Part shown: piece after piece, positions 5,752 through 12,165 of the stretch
Numbering within the stretch: position 1 is the stretch's first letter
How the letters are laid out: every line of letters begins with the position of its first letter
Assembly: GCA_902796525.1 (NCBI GenBank)
Contig: CADBPB010000207.1
Span: forward strand, 1-12,165
Reading direction: 5' to 3'
DNA length: 12,165 nucleotides
DNA from: an uncultured Erysipelotrichaceae bacterium
GTDB lineage: Bacteria > Bacillota_I > Bacilli_A > Erysipelotrichales > Erysipelotrichaceae
The notes under the pieces: generated by a model
Database searches by the model: none
Seen by the model: only the letters and a program-made list of their open reading frames with translations
What the model was told of the DNA's origin: nothing
Program-made: the position numbers and the translations under genes

Positions 5752-6204
5752 CTATAGTTCCGCAAGCATCTGTCCCGGATTATCGGCCGCTTTGACCTTG
5801 CCGAAGGCTTTCAGGATCTTCCCTTCTTCGTCGATCAGATAGGTCGTCCGGACGATGCCCATGTATTTTTTGCCGTAGTTGCTTTTCTCCTGCCAGACAT
5901 CGTAGGCTTTGATGGCCTCCAGCCCTTCATCGGAAAGCAGACGGAACGGCAGACCATACTTCTCTTCGAATTTCTTGTGGGAAGCGACGCTGTCTTTCGA
6001 TACGCCCAGGACGACGGCCCCTTTTTCTCTGAACTGGGGATACAGTTCAGAGAAGCTGCATGCCTGTTTCGTACAGCCGCTGGTCATATCCTTGGGATAG
6101 AAATACAGGACGATCTTCTGTCCCCTGTAATCTTTCAAGGTGACTGGTTTCCCGTCCTGATCCGGCAACGTAAAATCAGGCGCTTTCTGGCCGATTTCCA
6201 GCAT
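5752..6204 (-). CDS. bcp: Thioredoxin-dependent peroxiredoxin, Bcp/PrxQ type
   Basis: A 150-residue cytosolic peroxiredoxin of the AhpC/TSA fold that reduces hydrogen peroxide and organic hydroperoxides using thioredoxin. The active-site segment YPKDMTSGCTKQACSF holds the peroxidatic Cys44 and, five residues on, the resolving Cys49, the arrangement typical of Bcp/PrxQ. The N-terminal PDFTLPDQDGK and the GKILKAF strand near the C-terminus are family features, and the length is normal. Its ATG overlaps the gdhA stop in the sequence TGATG, and its only ribosome binding site candidate (AGGGAA, about 12 nt upstream, inside gdhA) is distant, so translation probably depends on coupling to gdhA. A hairpin follows. 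Confidence 0.94.
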   Translation of the reverse strand: MLEIGQKAPDFTLPDQDGKPVTLKDYRGQKIVLYFYPKDMTSGCTKQACSFSELYPQFREKGAVVLGVSKDSVASHKKFEEKYGLPFRLLSDEGLEAIKAYDVWQEKSNYGKKYMGIVRTTYLIDEEGKILKAFGKVKAADNPGQMLAEL

Positions 6205-7550
6205 CAGAAGATTCCCTGTTCGTACATCGCCGTCGCGACTTTCTTGAAACCGGCGATATTGGCTCCGGCGATCAGGTCGTAGCCCAAACCGTATTCCTGA
6301 GCCGCTTCCAGAGAAGAACGGTAGATGTTGACCATCATATGCTGCAGACGCTGATCGACTTCATCCTCGGTCCAGACCAGACGCTCCGAGTTCTGCGACA
6401 TTTCCAGCGCCGAGACACCGACGCCGCCCGCATTGACCGCCTTGGAAGGAGCGATGATGACGCCGTTCTGTCTAAGATAGTCGATCGCTTCGTTGGTCGT
6501 CGGCATGTTCGAGACTTCGATATAATAGCGGACACCTGCCTCGACGATCTTCTTTGCTTCCTCGATGCCCACTTCGTTCTGCGTCGCGCATGGCATATAG
6601 ATATCGACATCCTTGACGCCCCAGAATTTGCCCTGATGGCATTCGCAGCCGAATTTCTCGGCATATTCCGTCAGATCGATCTGGTTCCTGCGGCGCAGAT
6701 CGAGAACATAGTTCAGTTTCTCATCGGTCACGATACCCTCTTCGTCATGGATGTAGCAGGTCGGCGAAGACATGTACGTGACTTTGCCGCCAAGCTGGCT
6801 CGCTTTCTTCATGACGCCCCAGGCGACATTTCCGAAACCGGTGACGGCGATTTTCTTGCCCCGGATCGTATCGCCCTGCTGTCTCAGGACTTCATTGAGA
6901 TAATAGATCGCGCCATAGCCGGTCGCTTCCGGACGGATCAGGGAACCGCCATAGCTCAGACCTTTGCCGGTCAGGACGCCATTTTCCCAGACGCCCTTGA
7001 GACGGCGGTACTGTCCGAACAGATAGCCGATCTCTTTTCCGCCGACACCCATATCGCCAGCCGGAACATCGATGTCCGGTCCGATATAGCGATACAGGGC
7101 CGTCATATAGCTCTGACAGAAACGCATCATTTCCGCATCGGACTTGCCTGTCGGATCGAAGTCCGCACCTCCCTTGCCTCCGCCGATCGGCAGACCGGTC
7201 AGACTGTTCTTGAAGGTCTGTTCGAAGCCAAGGAACTTGATGATACTTTCGTTGACATTTTTCTGGAAACGCAGGCCGCCTTTGTACGGGCCGATCGCGC
7301 CATTGAACTGGCAGCGGTAACCTACATTGGTATGGGCCTGACCGTTGTCGTCGGTCCAGACGACTCTGAACTTGAATAAACGTTCCGGTTCGATGATCCG
7401 ATTCAGCAGATCGACCTTCCGGTATTCCGGATGGGCATCGATGACCGGCGAAATCGAACCTAAAACTTCCTGCACCGACTGCACGAATTCAGGCTGATTG
7501 CTGTACTTCGCGCGGGCACTGTCTATTACTTCCTGTACATATTCATTCAT
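6204..7550 (-). CDS. gdhA: Glutamate dehydrogenase, hexameric, probably NADP-dependent
   Basis: A 448-residue enzyme interconverting 2-oxoglutarate plus ammonium and glutamate; the length is exactly that of the bacterial hexameric small-subunit class. The substrate domain contains the GGGKGG segment (123-128, Lys126) and PAGDMG (163-168) with the catalytic Asp166. The Rossmann domain has GFGNVA (238-243). The stretch after the second strand (about 258-272, MSSPTCYIHDEEG) carries serines rather than an acidic residue where the cofactor ribose binds, favouring NADPH; this is inference. The start at 7550 follows GAAGGAAAG at a suitable distance. The frame continues 37 codons upstream, but that extension crosses the promoter and is hydrophobic and AT-rich without a start signal. 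It is the first gene of a two-gene unit with bcp and diverges from the cyclophilin gene. Confidence 0.96.
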   Translation of the reverse strand: MNEYVQEVIDSARAKYSNQPEFVQSVQEVLGSISPVIDAHPEYRKVDLLNRIIEPERLFKFRVVWTDDNGQAHTNVGYRCQFNGAIGPYKGGLRFQKNVNESIIKFLGFEQTFKNSLTGLPIGGGKGGADFDPTGKSDAEMMRFCQSYMTALYRYIGPDIDVPAGDMGVGGKEIGYLFGQYRRLKGVWENGVLTGKGLSYGGSLIRPEATGYGAIYYLNEVLRQQGDTIRGKKIAVTGFGNVAWGVMKKASQLGGKVTYMSSPTCYIHDEEGIVTDEKLNYVLDLRRRNQIDLTEYAEKFGCECHQGKFWGVKDVDIYMPCATQNEVGIEEAKKIVEAGVRYYIEVSNMPTTNEAIDYLRQNGVIIAPSKAVNAGGVGVSALEMSQNSERLVWTEDEVDQRLQHMMVNIYRSSLEAAQEYGLGYDLIAGANIAGFKKVATAMYEQGIF

Positions 7551-7570
7551 TATGCTTTCCTTCTTGTTCT

Positions 7571-7600
7571 TTCTAGTTTCATTATAACAAATGTTAGAAT
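7571..7600 (+). promoter_or_regulatory. Possible promoter of the cyclophilin gene
   Basis: TAGAAT (7595-7600) is a 5-of-6 match to the -10 consensus 21 nt before the ATG. The -35 candidate TTCTAG (7571-7576, 18 bp spacing) is weak. It overlaps the gdhA promoter on the other strand. Called mainly because the gene has no other upstream space. Confidence 0.4.
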
Positions 7601-7609
7601 GAATAAAGA
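7581..7609 (-). promoter_or_regulatory. Extended -10 promoter of gdhA-bcp
   Basis: The - strand reads TGTTATAAT (+ strand 7581-7589), a perfect TGN extended -10 with TATAAT. The -35 region at 17 bp (TCTTTA, + strand 7604-7609) is poor, as is usual for extended -10 promoters. The leader would be about 25 nt. The element sits inside the region also needed by the divergent cyclophilin promoter. Confidence 0.65.
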
Positions 7610-7620
7610 GGTAAAAGAAG

Positions 7621-8103
7621 ATGGATGAAATAAAAATCAGGATTATTATGGAAAACGGCAAAGAGATCGTTGCCGAACTGTATCCGGAAACGGCACCGAA
7701 GACGGTAGAGAACTTCGTAAAACTGGTGAAGGAACATTTCTACGACGGAATCGTTTTCCACCGGGTCATCAAAGGTTTCATGATCCAGGGAGGCGATCCG
7801 ACCGGTACCGGCATGTCCGGTTCGAAGGAAACGATCGTCGGCGAGTTTGCGTCGAACGGTTTTGCGAATGACTTGAAACACGAACGGGGCGTCCTGTCGA
7901 TGGCCAGGACGATGGATCCGAATTCGGCTTCTTCGCAGTTCTTCATCATGCATCAGGATGCGCCGCATCTGGATTGCCAATACGCCGCTTTCGGCAAGGT
8001 CATCGAAGGCATGGAGACCGTGGATGAGATCGCGGAAGCCGCGACGGATTTCCGTGACAGGCCTTACGAAGACCAGAGGATCAGAACGATCGAACTCGTC
8101 TGA
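7621..8103 (+). CDS. Cyclophilin-type peptidyl-prolyl cis-trans isomerase
   Basis: A 160-residue single-domain cyclophilin that accelerates proline isomerisation during protein folding. No signal peptide is present, so it acts in the cytoplasm. The active-site blocks are intact: FHRVIKGFMIQGGDP (46-60, with the catalytic Arg48 and Gln56), SMAR (93-96), SQFFI (105-109) and HLDCQYAAFGKV (116-127). The usual Gly in HLDGQYAAFG is Cys119 here. The ribosome binding site is AAAGAGG (about 7605-7611). The gene stands alone between the gdhA divergent promoter region and a strong terminator. Confidence 0.95.
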   Translation: MDEIKIRIIMENGKEIVAELYPETAPKTVENFVKLVKEHFYDGIVFHRVIKGFMIQGGDPTGTGMSGSKETIVGEFASNGFANDLKHERGVLSMARTMDPNSASSQFFIMHQDAPHLDCQYAAFGKVIEGMETVDEIAEAATDFRDRPYEDQRIRTIELV

Positions 8104-8124
8104 CATCATCACGACAATTGTTGA

Positions 8125-8152
8125 AAAAGATCTGTTTCATAACAGATCTTTT
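8125..8152. terminator. Bidirectional terminator between the cyclophilin gene and azlD
   Basis: A perfect 12 bp stem (AAAAGATCTGTT, 8125-8136, with AACAGATCTTTT, 8141-8152) has a 4 nt loop. The + strand tail is TTTTATTCTCGTT; the - strand tail is TTTTTCAAC. It serves both the cyclophilin gene (stop at 8103) and the convergent - strand operon ending at 8161. Confidence 0.88.
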
Positions 8153-8160
8153 ATTCTCGT

Positions 8161-8475
8161 TCAGACGAAGATCCTCTGGATCAGAAACATGTAGATGATC
8201 GTTCCCAGCAGGATGGATAGCGCAGCGGAATGCTTCCATTTATAGGACAGAACGACGATGACTGTGGCAATCAGTTCCGGCAGAAAACCCGCAAGCGAAT
8301 CGAAACGCACCTCTTTCAGACAGTAGACCACCAGCATCGCCATGGCACAGTAAGGAAGCGCATTGCCCAGATATCGGATCGTTTCAGGCACCTTTTTCTT
8401 GAAAAGCAGGAACGGCATGAAACGGATCAGGATCGTCGTAAACGCCATGACAGCGATCAGAAGCCAGCTATGCAT
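8161..8475 (-). CDS. azlD: AzlD family small subunit of a branched-chain amino acid exporter
   Basis: A 104-residue membrane protein with three to four hydrophobic segments. FTTILIRFMPFLLF near the N-terminus and LPYCAMAMLVVYCLKEV (about 40-56) are AzlD hallmarks. Together with AzlC it forms a two-component exporter; the related BrnFE pair of Corynebacterium exports isoleucine, leucine, valine and methionine. The start lies inside azlC (8 nt overlap) behind AGGAGGAAC, a strong ribosome binding site, which is the expected arrangement for a two-subunit complex. It is the last gene of the operon, followed by a strong terminator. The real substrate cannot be read from sequence. Confidence 0.9.
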   Translation of the reverse strand: MHSWLLIAVMAFTTILIRFMPFLLFKKKVPETIRYLGNALPYCAMAMLVVYCLKEVRFDSLAGFLPELIATVIVVLSYKWKHSAALSILLGTIIYMFLIQRIFV

Positions 8476-9163
8476 CGTTGTTCCTCCTGATCCTTCTGAG
8501 GATAAACAGCATCGCCGCGATCAGCAGCATCGACCAGATCAGGAAACGTTCCTTGCCGAATACAAGAAGACAGAAGATCGTGATCGCAAAGGAAAGCATA
8601 ACGATCAGATGATCCTTGTTGCTTTCGTTCTGGCTGAGCACGATCACGATAAACAAGGCGGTCATCGAGAATTCGATGCCACGGTAATCGAAGGGCAGGA
8701 TATCTCCCAGCAAGGCGCCGATCAAAGACCCGCTGATCCACCAGATGTGGTTGAACAGCGACAGACAGAAGCAATATACATCCGCATCGCATCCGGAGAG
8801 ATCCTTGCTGCAAAGGATGGAGAATGTTTCATCGGTCAGCGCAAAGATGTCGTAGCAGCGGTGCTTCTTCAATTCGGAAAACTCCTTCAGCATGCCGATC
8901 CCGTAGAACAGATGGCGGATATTCACCATGACCGTCATCAGGAAAGCCGTGAGCAGCGATGCGGAAGAACTCAGCAGATCGACGCCGGTATACTGCATCG
9001 ACCCGGCATAGATGAACAGCGACATGGCTGCGCTATGTAAAAAAGAGAAGCCTTTCGCATCCATCAGGACACCGAAACCGATTCCCAGGACCAGATAGCC
9101 GGGAAAGATCGTCAGTGAATCCTTGAAAGCTTCTCTTGTTTCTTTCTGCATTATAGAAATCAT
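8468..9163 (-). CDS. azlC: AzlC family large subunit of a branched-chain amino acid exporter
   Basis: A 231-residue polytopic membrane protein. The N-terminal FKDSLTIFPGYLVLGIGFGVL and the segment SLFIYAGSMQYTGVDLL (about 48-64) are AzlC signatures; NIRHLFYGIG (about 81-90) is the next conserved block. The charged loop around 92-115 (FSELKKHRCYDIFALTDETFS) is the usual cytoplasmic loop. It works with AzlD to export branched-chain and related amino acids. I use the ATG at 9163, although its ribosome binding site (GAATGAGAT) is poor; the alternative ATG at 9151, four codons later, has none. It follows the PHP gene by 34 nt. No AzlB-type regulator is next to it. Confidence 0.9.
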   Translation of the reverse strand: MISIMQKETREAFKDSLTIFPGYLVLGIGFGVLMDAKGFSFLHSAAMSLFIYAGSMQYTGVDLLSSSASLLTAFLMTVMVNIRHLFYGIGMLKEFSELKKHRCYDIFALTDETFSILCSKDLSGCDADVYCFCLSLFNHIWWISGSLIGALLGDILPFDYRGIEFSMTALFIVIVLSQNESNKDHLIVMLSFAITIFCLLVFGKERFLIWSMLLIAAMLFILRRIRRNNDA

Positions 9164-9176
9164 ATCTCATTCTGTC

Positions 9177-9201
9177 ATGATGCTCAGGATTTAAGCATCA
9201 T
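9177..9201 (-). other. Hairpin at the PHP-azlC junction
   Basis: An 8 bp perfect stem (ATGATGCT, 9177-9184, with AGCATCAT, 9194-9201) with a 9 nt loop spans the PHP stop codon and ends about 14 nt before the azlC start. No T-run follows, so it is not a standard terminator. It could be an mRNA processing or stability element, or chance. Confidence 0.35.
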
Positions 9202-9920
9202 CCGTTCGGTTGGAAATGGATGAAATCTTCGAATTTCTCCAGGGAATTGTTGACGATGAGATCCTCGTCGAATCCCAGTTCCTCCAGCAACGCAATCGCC
9301 GTATCGAAACAGCCCACCCTGCTGGGATCATGCGCATCCGATCCGACAAAGACATTGGTCCGGTATTTCATACACAGTTTCAGATAAGTACGGGCATTCT
9401 CCAGACAGTCTTTCATCCAGGGATTGCGGATATGCGCGTCATTCAGTTCCAAAGCAACTCCCTGTTCCCTGGCTGTCAGAACGAGTCGTTCGTAATCCAA
9501 AGGAAAGCCTCCGTCATCGGGATGAGAGACGAAAAAGGTCTTGGGATGCATCATGCATCGGATCAGATTGTCGGTATTCTTATCGATGCCCTGGTCTTCG
9601 TAGCAGTTGCCATGGATGCCTACGATATTGTAGTCCAGACGGTCCAGAAGGAATTCCGGAAGCGTCATCGAACCGTCGTGCAGGACGTTGTTTTCCACGC
9701 CGTAATAGATATTGACGCCATAAAGCTGACGGGGGATCGCCCTGAGATTGCTGAAATGATTCGGAGTGCAGACATTGGGAATGCCCGGGGCATGGTCGCT
9801 GATCCCGAGTCCCTGCAGTCCTTTTTCGCTGGCTGCCAGAGCGTTTTCTCTGACCGTGCCATAGGCATGGCCGGAAGCGATGGTATGGGTGTGGATGTCG
9901 ACGACGATCTTGTTTTTCAT
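9198..9920 (-). CDS. PHP-domain phosphoesterase, YcdX-like
   Basis: A 240-residue metal-dependent phosphoesterase of the PHP superfamily. The metal ligands appear in the expected order: DIHTHT (His10, His12), His18, GISDHAPG (Asp42, His43), GVENN (Glu76), GIHGN (His103), SHPD (His133) and GSDAHDPS (Asp195, His197), enough for the trinuclear site of YcdX-type enzymes. Length matches that family. The substrate is not predictable; relatives include general phosphatases and histidinol phosphatases, but no histidine genes are nearby, so a histidinol role is unlikely. The ribosome binding site AGGAGAAG lies just before the start, which follows the AlkZ-related gene by 12 nt. Confidence 0.88.
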   Translation of the reverse strand: MKNKIVVDIHTHTIASGHAYGTVRENALAASEKGLQGLGISDHAPGIPNVCTPNHFSNLRAIPRQLYGVNIYYGVENNVLHDGSMTLPEFLLDRLDYNIVGIHGNCYEDQGIDKNTDNLIRCMMHPKTFFVSHPDDGGFPLDYERLVLTAREQGVALELNDAHIRNPWMKDCLENARTYLKLCMKYRTNVFVGSDAHDPSRVGCFDTAIALLEELGFDEDLIVNNSLEKFEDFIHFQPNG

Positions 9921-9932
9921 ATCTTCTCCTGT

Positions 9933-10628
9933 CTAGCCCAGAAAGCGGATGAGTTTTTCTTCGTCCGCATCCGGATTCAGTTTCTTCAGCTGCTTCAGTA
10001 ATCGCCGATATGATTCCTCGGGACTGCGCCGGTAGCATCGTTCGCCGAAATCCTCTCCATAGAAAGCCTCCGGGGTCGCATAGCGCGAGATGCCCCAGCC
10101 GTAGAATTCGCCGTTCTTATCCGTCTCGTAATCGAAATCGATGATCAGCATGTATCCTTTCATCATCAGCTTGTTGATGGTGGTATCGAAGCCTTTGCGT
10201 GGGATCCAGGCATCTTTGCCTTTCTCATGGGTCTTCACATAGCCGCCCAAGGCTTTTGCGGTCTTCGACAGCATCGACGGTCTGGAAGCGATCAGCTCGT
10301 AGAGATACTGCTCGTTATAGGTGATCAGCCCGTCATTGAAGGCCGCTTCGAAATCATAGCCGTCCCGGCGGTAATTGGCCAGGTCATAGAACCATTCTCT
10401 GGAAACATAGGCCGCCTTGTTGCGGAAGAACTTCCCATAGGCGCAGCGCGTCTCCTGAATCACCGGACCCTTCCATTCCCACAGTCCTTCTTCCGAACCG
10501 AAATAGACTTTGGGATCGCAGTTTTCTTCCAGAGAAAAACCTTTGATGTCATTTTCAAAAAACGGGATGATCCCGTTTTTCTTGATTGCTTGTATCAGGT
10601 CTTCTTTGTTTCTGATATAGATATCCAT
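9933..10628 (-). CDS. AlkZ-related protein of unknown function
   Basis: A 231-residue soluble protein without membrane segments. I recognise the family from EEGLWEWKGPV (46-56), YGKFFRNKAAYVS (64-76), NYRRDGYDFEA (85-95), RKGFDTTINKLMMKGYMLIIDF (144-165) and YGWGISRYATPEA (176-188). This pattern belongs to proteins annotated as AlkZ-related, distant winged-helix relatives of the AlkZ/YcaQ DNA glycosylases. I do not see the paired-Gln catalytic motif of the true glycosylases, so enzymatic activity is unproven. The start is 1 nt after the ABC exporter stop (TGA-G-ATG) with only GAGAA as ribosome binding site, so translation is probably coupled. The C-terminus is a Lys/Glu-rich helical tail. The family assignment is from memory and moderately sure. 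Confidence 0.6.
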   Translation of the reverse strand: MDIYIRNKEDLIQAIKKNGIIPFFENDIKGFSLEENCDPKVYFGSEEGLWEWKGPVIQETRCAYGKFFRNKAAYVSREWFYDLANYRRDGYDFEAAFNDGLITYNEQYLYELIASRPSMLSKTAKALGGYVKTHEKGKDAWIPRKGFDTTINKLMMKGYMLIIDFDYETDKNGEFYGWGISRYATPEAFYGEDFGERCYRRSPEESYRRLLKQLKKLNPDADEEKLIRFLG

Positions 10629-10629
10629 C

Positions 10630-12165
10630 TCAGTTCTCGAACTGCAGCTGGTACAGCTTGTAGTAGTATCCCTTCTTCTTCAGCAGCTGCTGATGGGTTC
10701 CGGTCTCGATGACTTCGCCATTCTGCAGCACCACGATCTGATCGGCATGCTGGATGGTCGAAAGACGGTGCGCCACCACCAGCATCGTGCCGATGCTCTT
10801 CATCTTCTCCAGCGACTCCTGGATCAGGACTTCCGTTTCGGTATCGATGTTGGCTGTTGCCTCGTCGAGGATCAGGATCTGCGGCTTATGGATGATCGTC
10901 CGGGCAAAAGACAGCAGCTGTCTCTGACCCTGGGAAAGGTTTTCGCCTTTCTCGATCAGTTCTTCGTTGATCCCCTTCGGCAGCCTGTCGATAAAGGTAT
11001 CCGCATTGACATAGACGCAGGCTTCTCTGACTTCTTCATCCGTGAAGGATTCATCATGAAGCGTGACGTTGTCTCTGATGGTTCCCGAGAAGAGGAAGAC
11101 ATCCTGCAGCATCTGTCCGATCGCTTTGCGCAGCGAAGAGATCTTGATGTCGTTGATGTTGATGCCATCGATCAGGATCTCGCCTTTCTGGACTTCATAG
11201 TTTCTAACGATCAAAGAAAGGATCGTCGTCTTGCCGGCGCCGGTCGCACCGACGAAGGCACAGGTTTCTTTCGGGTTGATCGTAAAGGAAACATCCTTGA
11301 GGATCCAGTTCTCTTCCGTATAGGCGAACCAGACATGTCTGAATTCGATCTTGCCTTCGAAATGGTCGATCTCGATCGCATCTTCCTTGTCCAGAACATC
11401 CGGTTTGACATCCAGCAGGTTGAAGATCCTTTCGGAAGCCGTGAAGGCTTTCTGCAGGGAGTTCAGCTGATCCGCCAGATTCTGGATCGGGTTGAAGAAT
11501 TTGGAGAGATACAGATAGAATGCCACGATCTCGCCGGCGGTCAGACCGTATCGGACGCCCAGGATGAAACACAGGGCGATCGAAGAAGTATAGATGAACG
11601 AGATCAACGGACGGTAGATGCCGAAACCTTTGATGACGTTGAAACGCTCCTTGCGCATCGCTTCGTTCTTTTCTTCGAATTGATGGTCTTTGGTCTCTTC
11701 CTGGTTGAAGACCTGGGTCAGTTTCATGCCTGCCAGGTTCTCGGACAGGAAGGTATTCATATCGGAGATGCAGGCACGTTCCTTGCGGAAGACGCCTTTG
11801 ACATACTTCGAGAAGAAGAACGATACGACAAACACGATCACCATCACCCCGGAAAGCGCAAACGACAGCGATGGCGAGATGTAGATCATGATGATATAGA
11901 CACCGACCAGGGTCGTGATATCCCTCAAGATACGCACGAAGACACCGGTGAAAAGGTCGGACATGCTGGCGGTGTAAGAGGTAACTCTGGTGACCAGGGA
12001 GCCCGTCGGCATCTCGTTGAACTGGTTCAGTGACATGTTTTCGATGTGCTCGAAGATCTCGTTGCGCAGACGGTAGATGATACGCTGCCCGCAGTTCTGC
12101 AGGATCGTCGATTCCACATACAGGAAGACCTGGTTGATCAAAGTGATCGTAAACGACAGGAGAAC
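10630..12165 (-). CDS. ABC exporter half-transporter, N-terminus cut by window edge
   Basis: The frame is open to the right edge, giving 511 visible residues; about 70-90 N-terminal residues are missing compared with the usual ~580-600. An apparent TTG start at 12141 is only the first initiator-like codon in an uninterrupted frame. The visible part has most of the type I exporter membrane domain (up to about residue 245) and a complete nucleotide-binding domain: A-loop Tyr near 282, Walker A GATGAGKT (about 306-313), Q-loop (MLQDVFLF), signature LSQGQ (about 410-414), Walker B ILILDE with catalytic Glu (about 430-435), D-loop and H-loop His (AHRLST). The LSQGQ signature and intact Glu are typical of the canonical half of heterodimeric multidrug-type exporters, so a partner half probably lies just beyond the right edge. 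Substrate unknown; drug or lipid export is the usual guess. Confidence 0.92.
   Translation of the reverse strand, partial: VLLSFTITLINQVFLYVESTILQNCGQRIIYRLRNEIFEHIENMSLNQFNEMPTGSLVTRVTSYTASMSDLFTGVFVRILRDITTLVGVYIIMIYISPSLSFALSGVMVIVFVVSFFFSKYVKGVFRKERACISDMNTFLSENLAGMKLTQVFNQEETKDHQFEEKNEAMRKERFNVIKGFGIYRPLISFIYTSSIALCFILGVRYGLTAGEIVAFYLYLSKFFNPIQNLADQLNSLQKAFTASERIFNLLDVKPDVLDKEDAIEIDHFEGKIEFRHVWFAYTEENWILKDVSFTINPKETCAFVGATGAGKTTILSLIVRNYEVQKGEILIDGININDIKISSLRKAIGQMLQDVFLFSGTIRDNVTLHDESFTDEEVREACVYVNADTFIDRLPKGINEELIEKGENLSQGQRQLLSFARTIIHKPQILILDEATANIDTETEVLIQESLEKMKSIGTMLVVAHRLSTIQHADQIVVLQNGEVIETGTHQQLLKKKGYYYKLYQLQFEN

Noticed and set aside
5643..5765. 41-codon extension of the GPx
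   Set aside because: It would translate through the operator, the promoter and the bcp hairpin; AGAGGT supports the start at 5642.
7551..7661. 37-codon extension of GdhA that looks like a hydrophobic leader
   Set aside because: It crosses the extended -10 promoter and the start of the divergent cyclophilin gene. GdhA is cytosolic, and the 448-residue form matches the family.
9145..9160. TATAAT on the - strand just inside the azlC start as an azlC promoter
   Set aside because: It lies downstream of the chosen start codon, and transcription from it would leave no suitable start for a full-length AzlC.
9177..9201. Terminator between the PHP gene and azlC
   Set aside because: The stem is real but has no T-run, and no azlC promoter with a recognisable -35 and -10 is visible, so I list it only as a hairpin.
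10693..12033. 446-codon open frame on the + strand opposite the ABC exporter
   Set aside because: It is antisense to complete Walker and signature motifs. The Asp/Arg/Gln-rich composition is what results from reading such codon usage backwards, since the real gene seldom uses TTA, CTA or TCA.

Overview
This 12.2 kb window looks like an ordinary chromosomal segment of a low-to-mid GC Bacillota (Firmicutes). The evidence is strong AGGAGG-type ribosome binding sites, sigma-A-like promoters, tightly packed operons with 1-30 nt junctions, and short hairpin-plus-T-run terminators at convergent ends. The gene repertoire (DUF937 protein, YegS-type lipid kinase, Nudix next to GtrA, OhrR-type MarR regulator, hexameric glutamate dehydrogenase, AzlCD, heterodimer-type ABC exporter half) fits a gut or oral anaerobe or facultative anaerobe, perhaps of the Erysipelotrichales. 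That placement is inference. I see no rRNA, tRNA, CRISPR array, insertion sequence, prophage or plasmid signature.

Layout, left to right. (1) Positions 1-850: a DUF937 gene on the + strand with a clear promoter, ending in a bidirectional terminator. (2) 828-2590: a lipid kinase on the - strand diverges from a + strand Nudix-gtrA pair. Their -10 elements overlap in a very short intergenic space, and the Nudix message may be leaderless. (3) 2592-5703: a - strand operon in the order glutathione-peroxidase-like protein, OhrR-type regulator, thioredoxin reductase, cation diffusion facilitator. A palindromic OhrR-like operator lies over the -10 and start site of its promoter. (4) 5723-7609: a - strand pair, glutamate dehydrogenase and Bcp/PrxQ peroxiredoxin, joined by a TGATG stop-start overlap. 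(5) 7595-8152: a monocistronic + strand cyclophilin, diverging from gdhA. (6) 8161-12165: a - strand operon of an ABC exporter half (cut by the right edge), an AlkZ-related protein of unknown function, a PHP-family phosphoesterase, and the AzlC/AzlD amino-acid exporter pair.

The most coherent biology is the thiol-redox block. Organic peroxide would oxidise OhrR and release the operator, inducing its own operon. The two-cysteine Gpx in that operon has the features of a thioredoxin-dependent peroxidase, and the thioredoxin reductase encoded two genes downstream would supply its electrons. The last gene is a metal exporter whose membrane-site residues (Asn/Asp and Asp/Asp, no His) argue against a plain zinc exporter. 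The adjacent Bcp peroxiredoxin is a second thioredoxin-linked peroxidase. No thioredoxin gene and no Ohr gene is present in the window. I find no radically new system; the best leads are this operon's composition, its operator geometry, and the coupling of gdhA to bcp.
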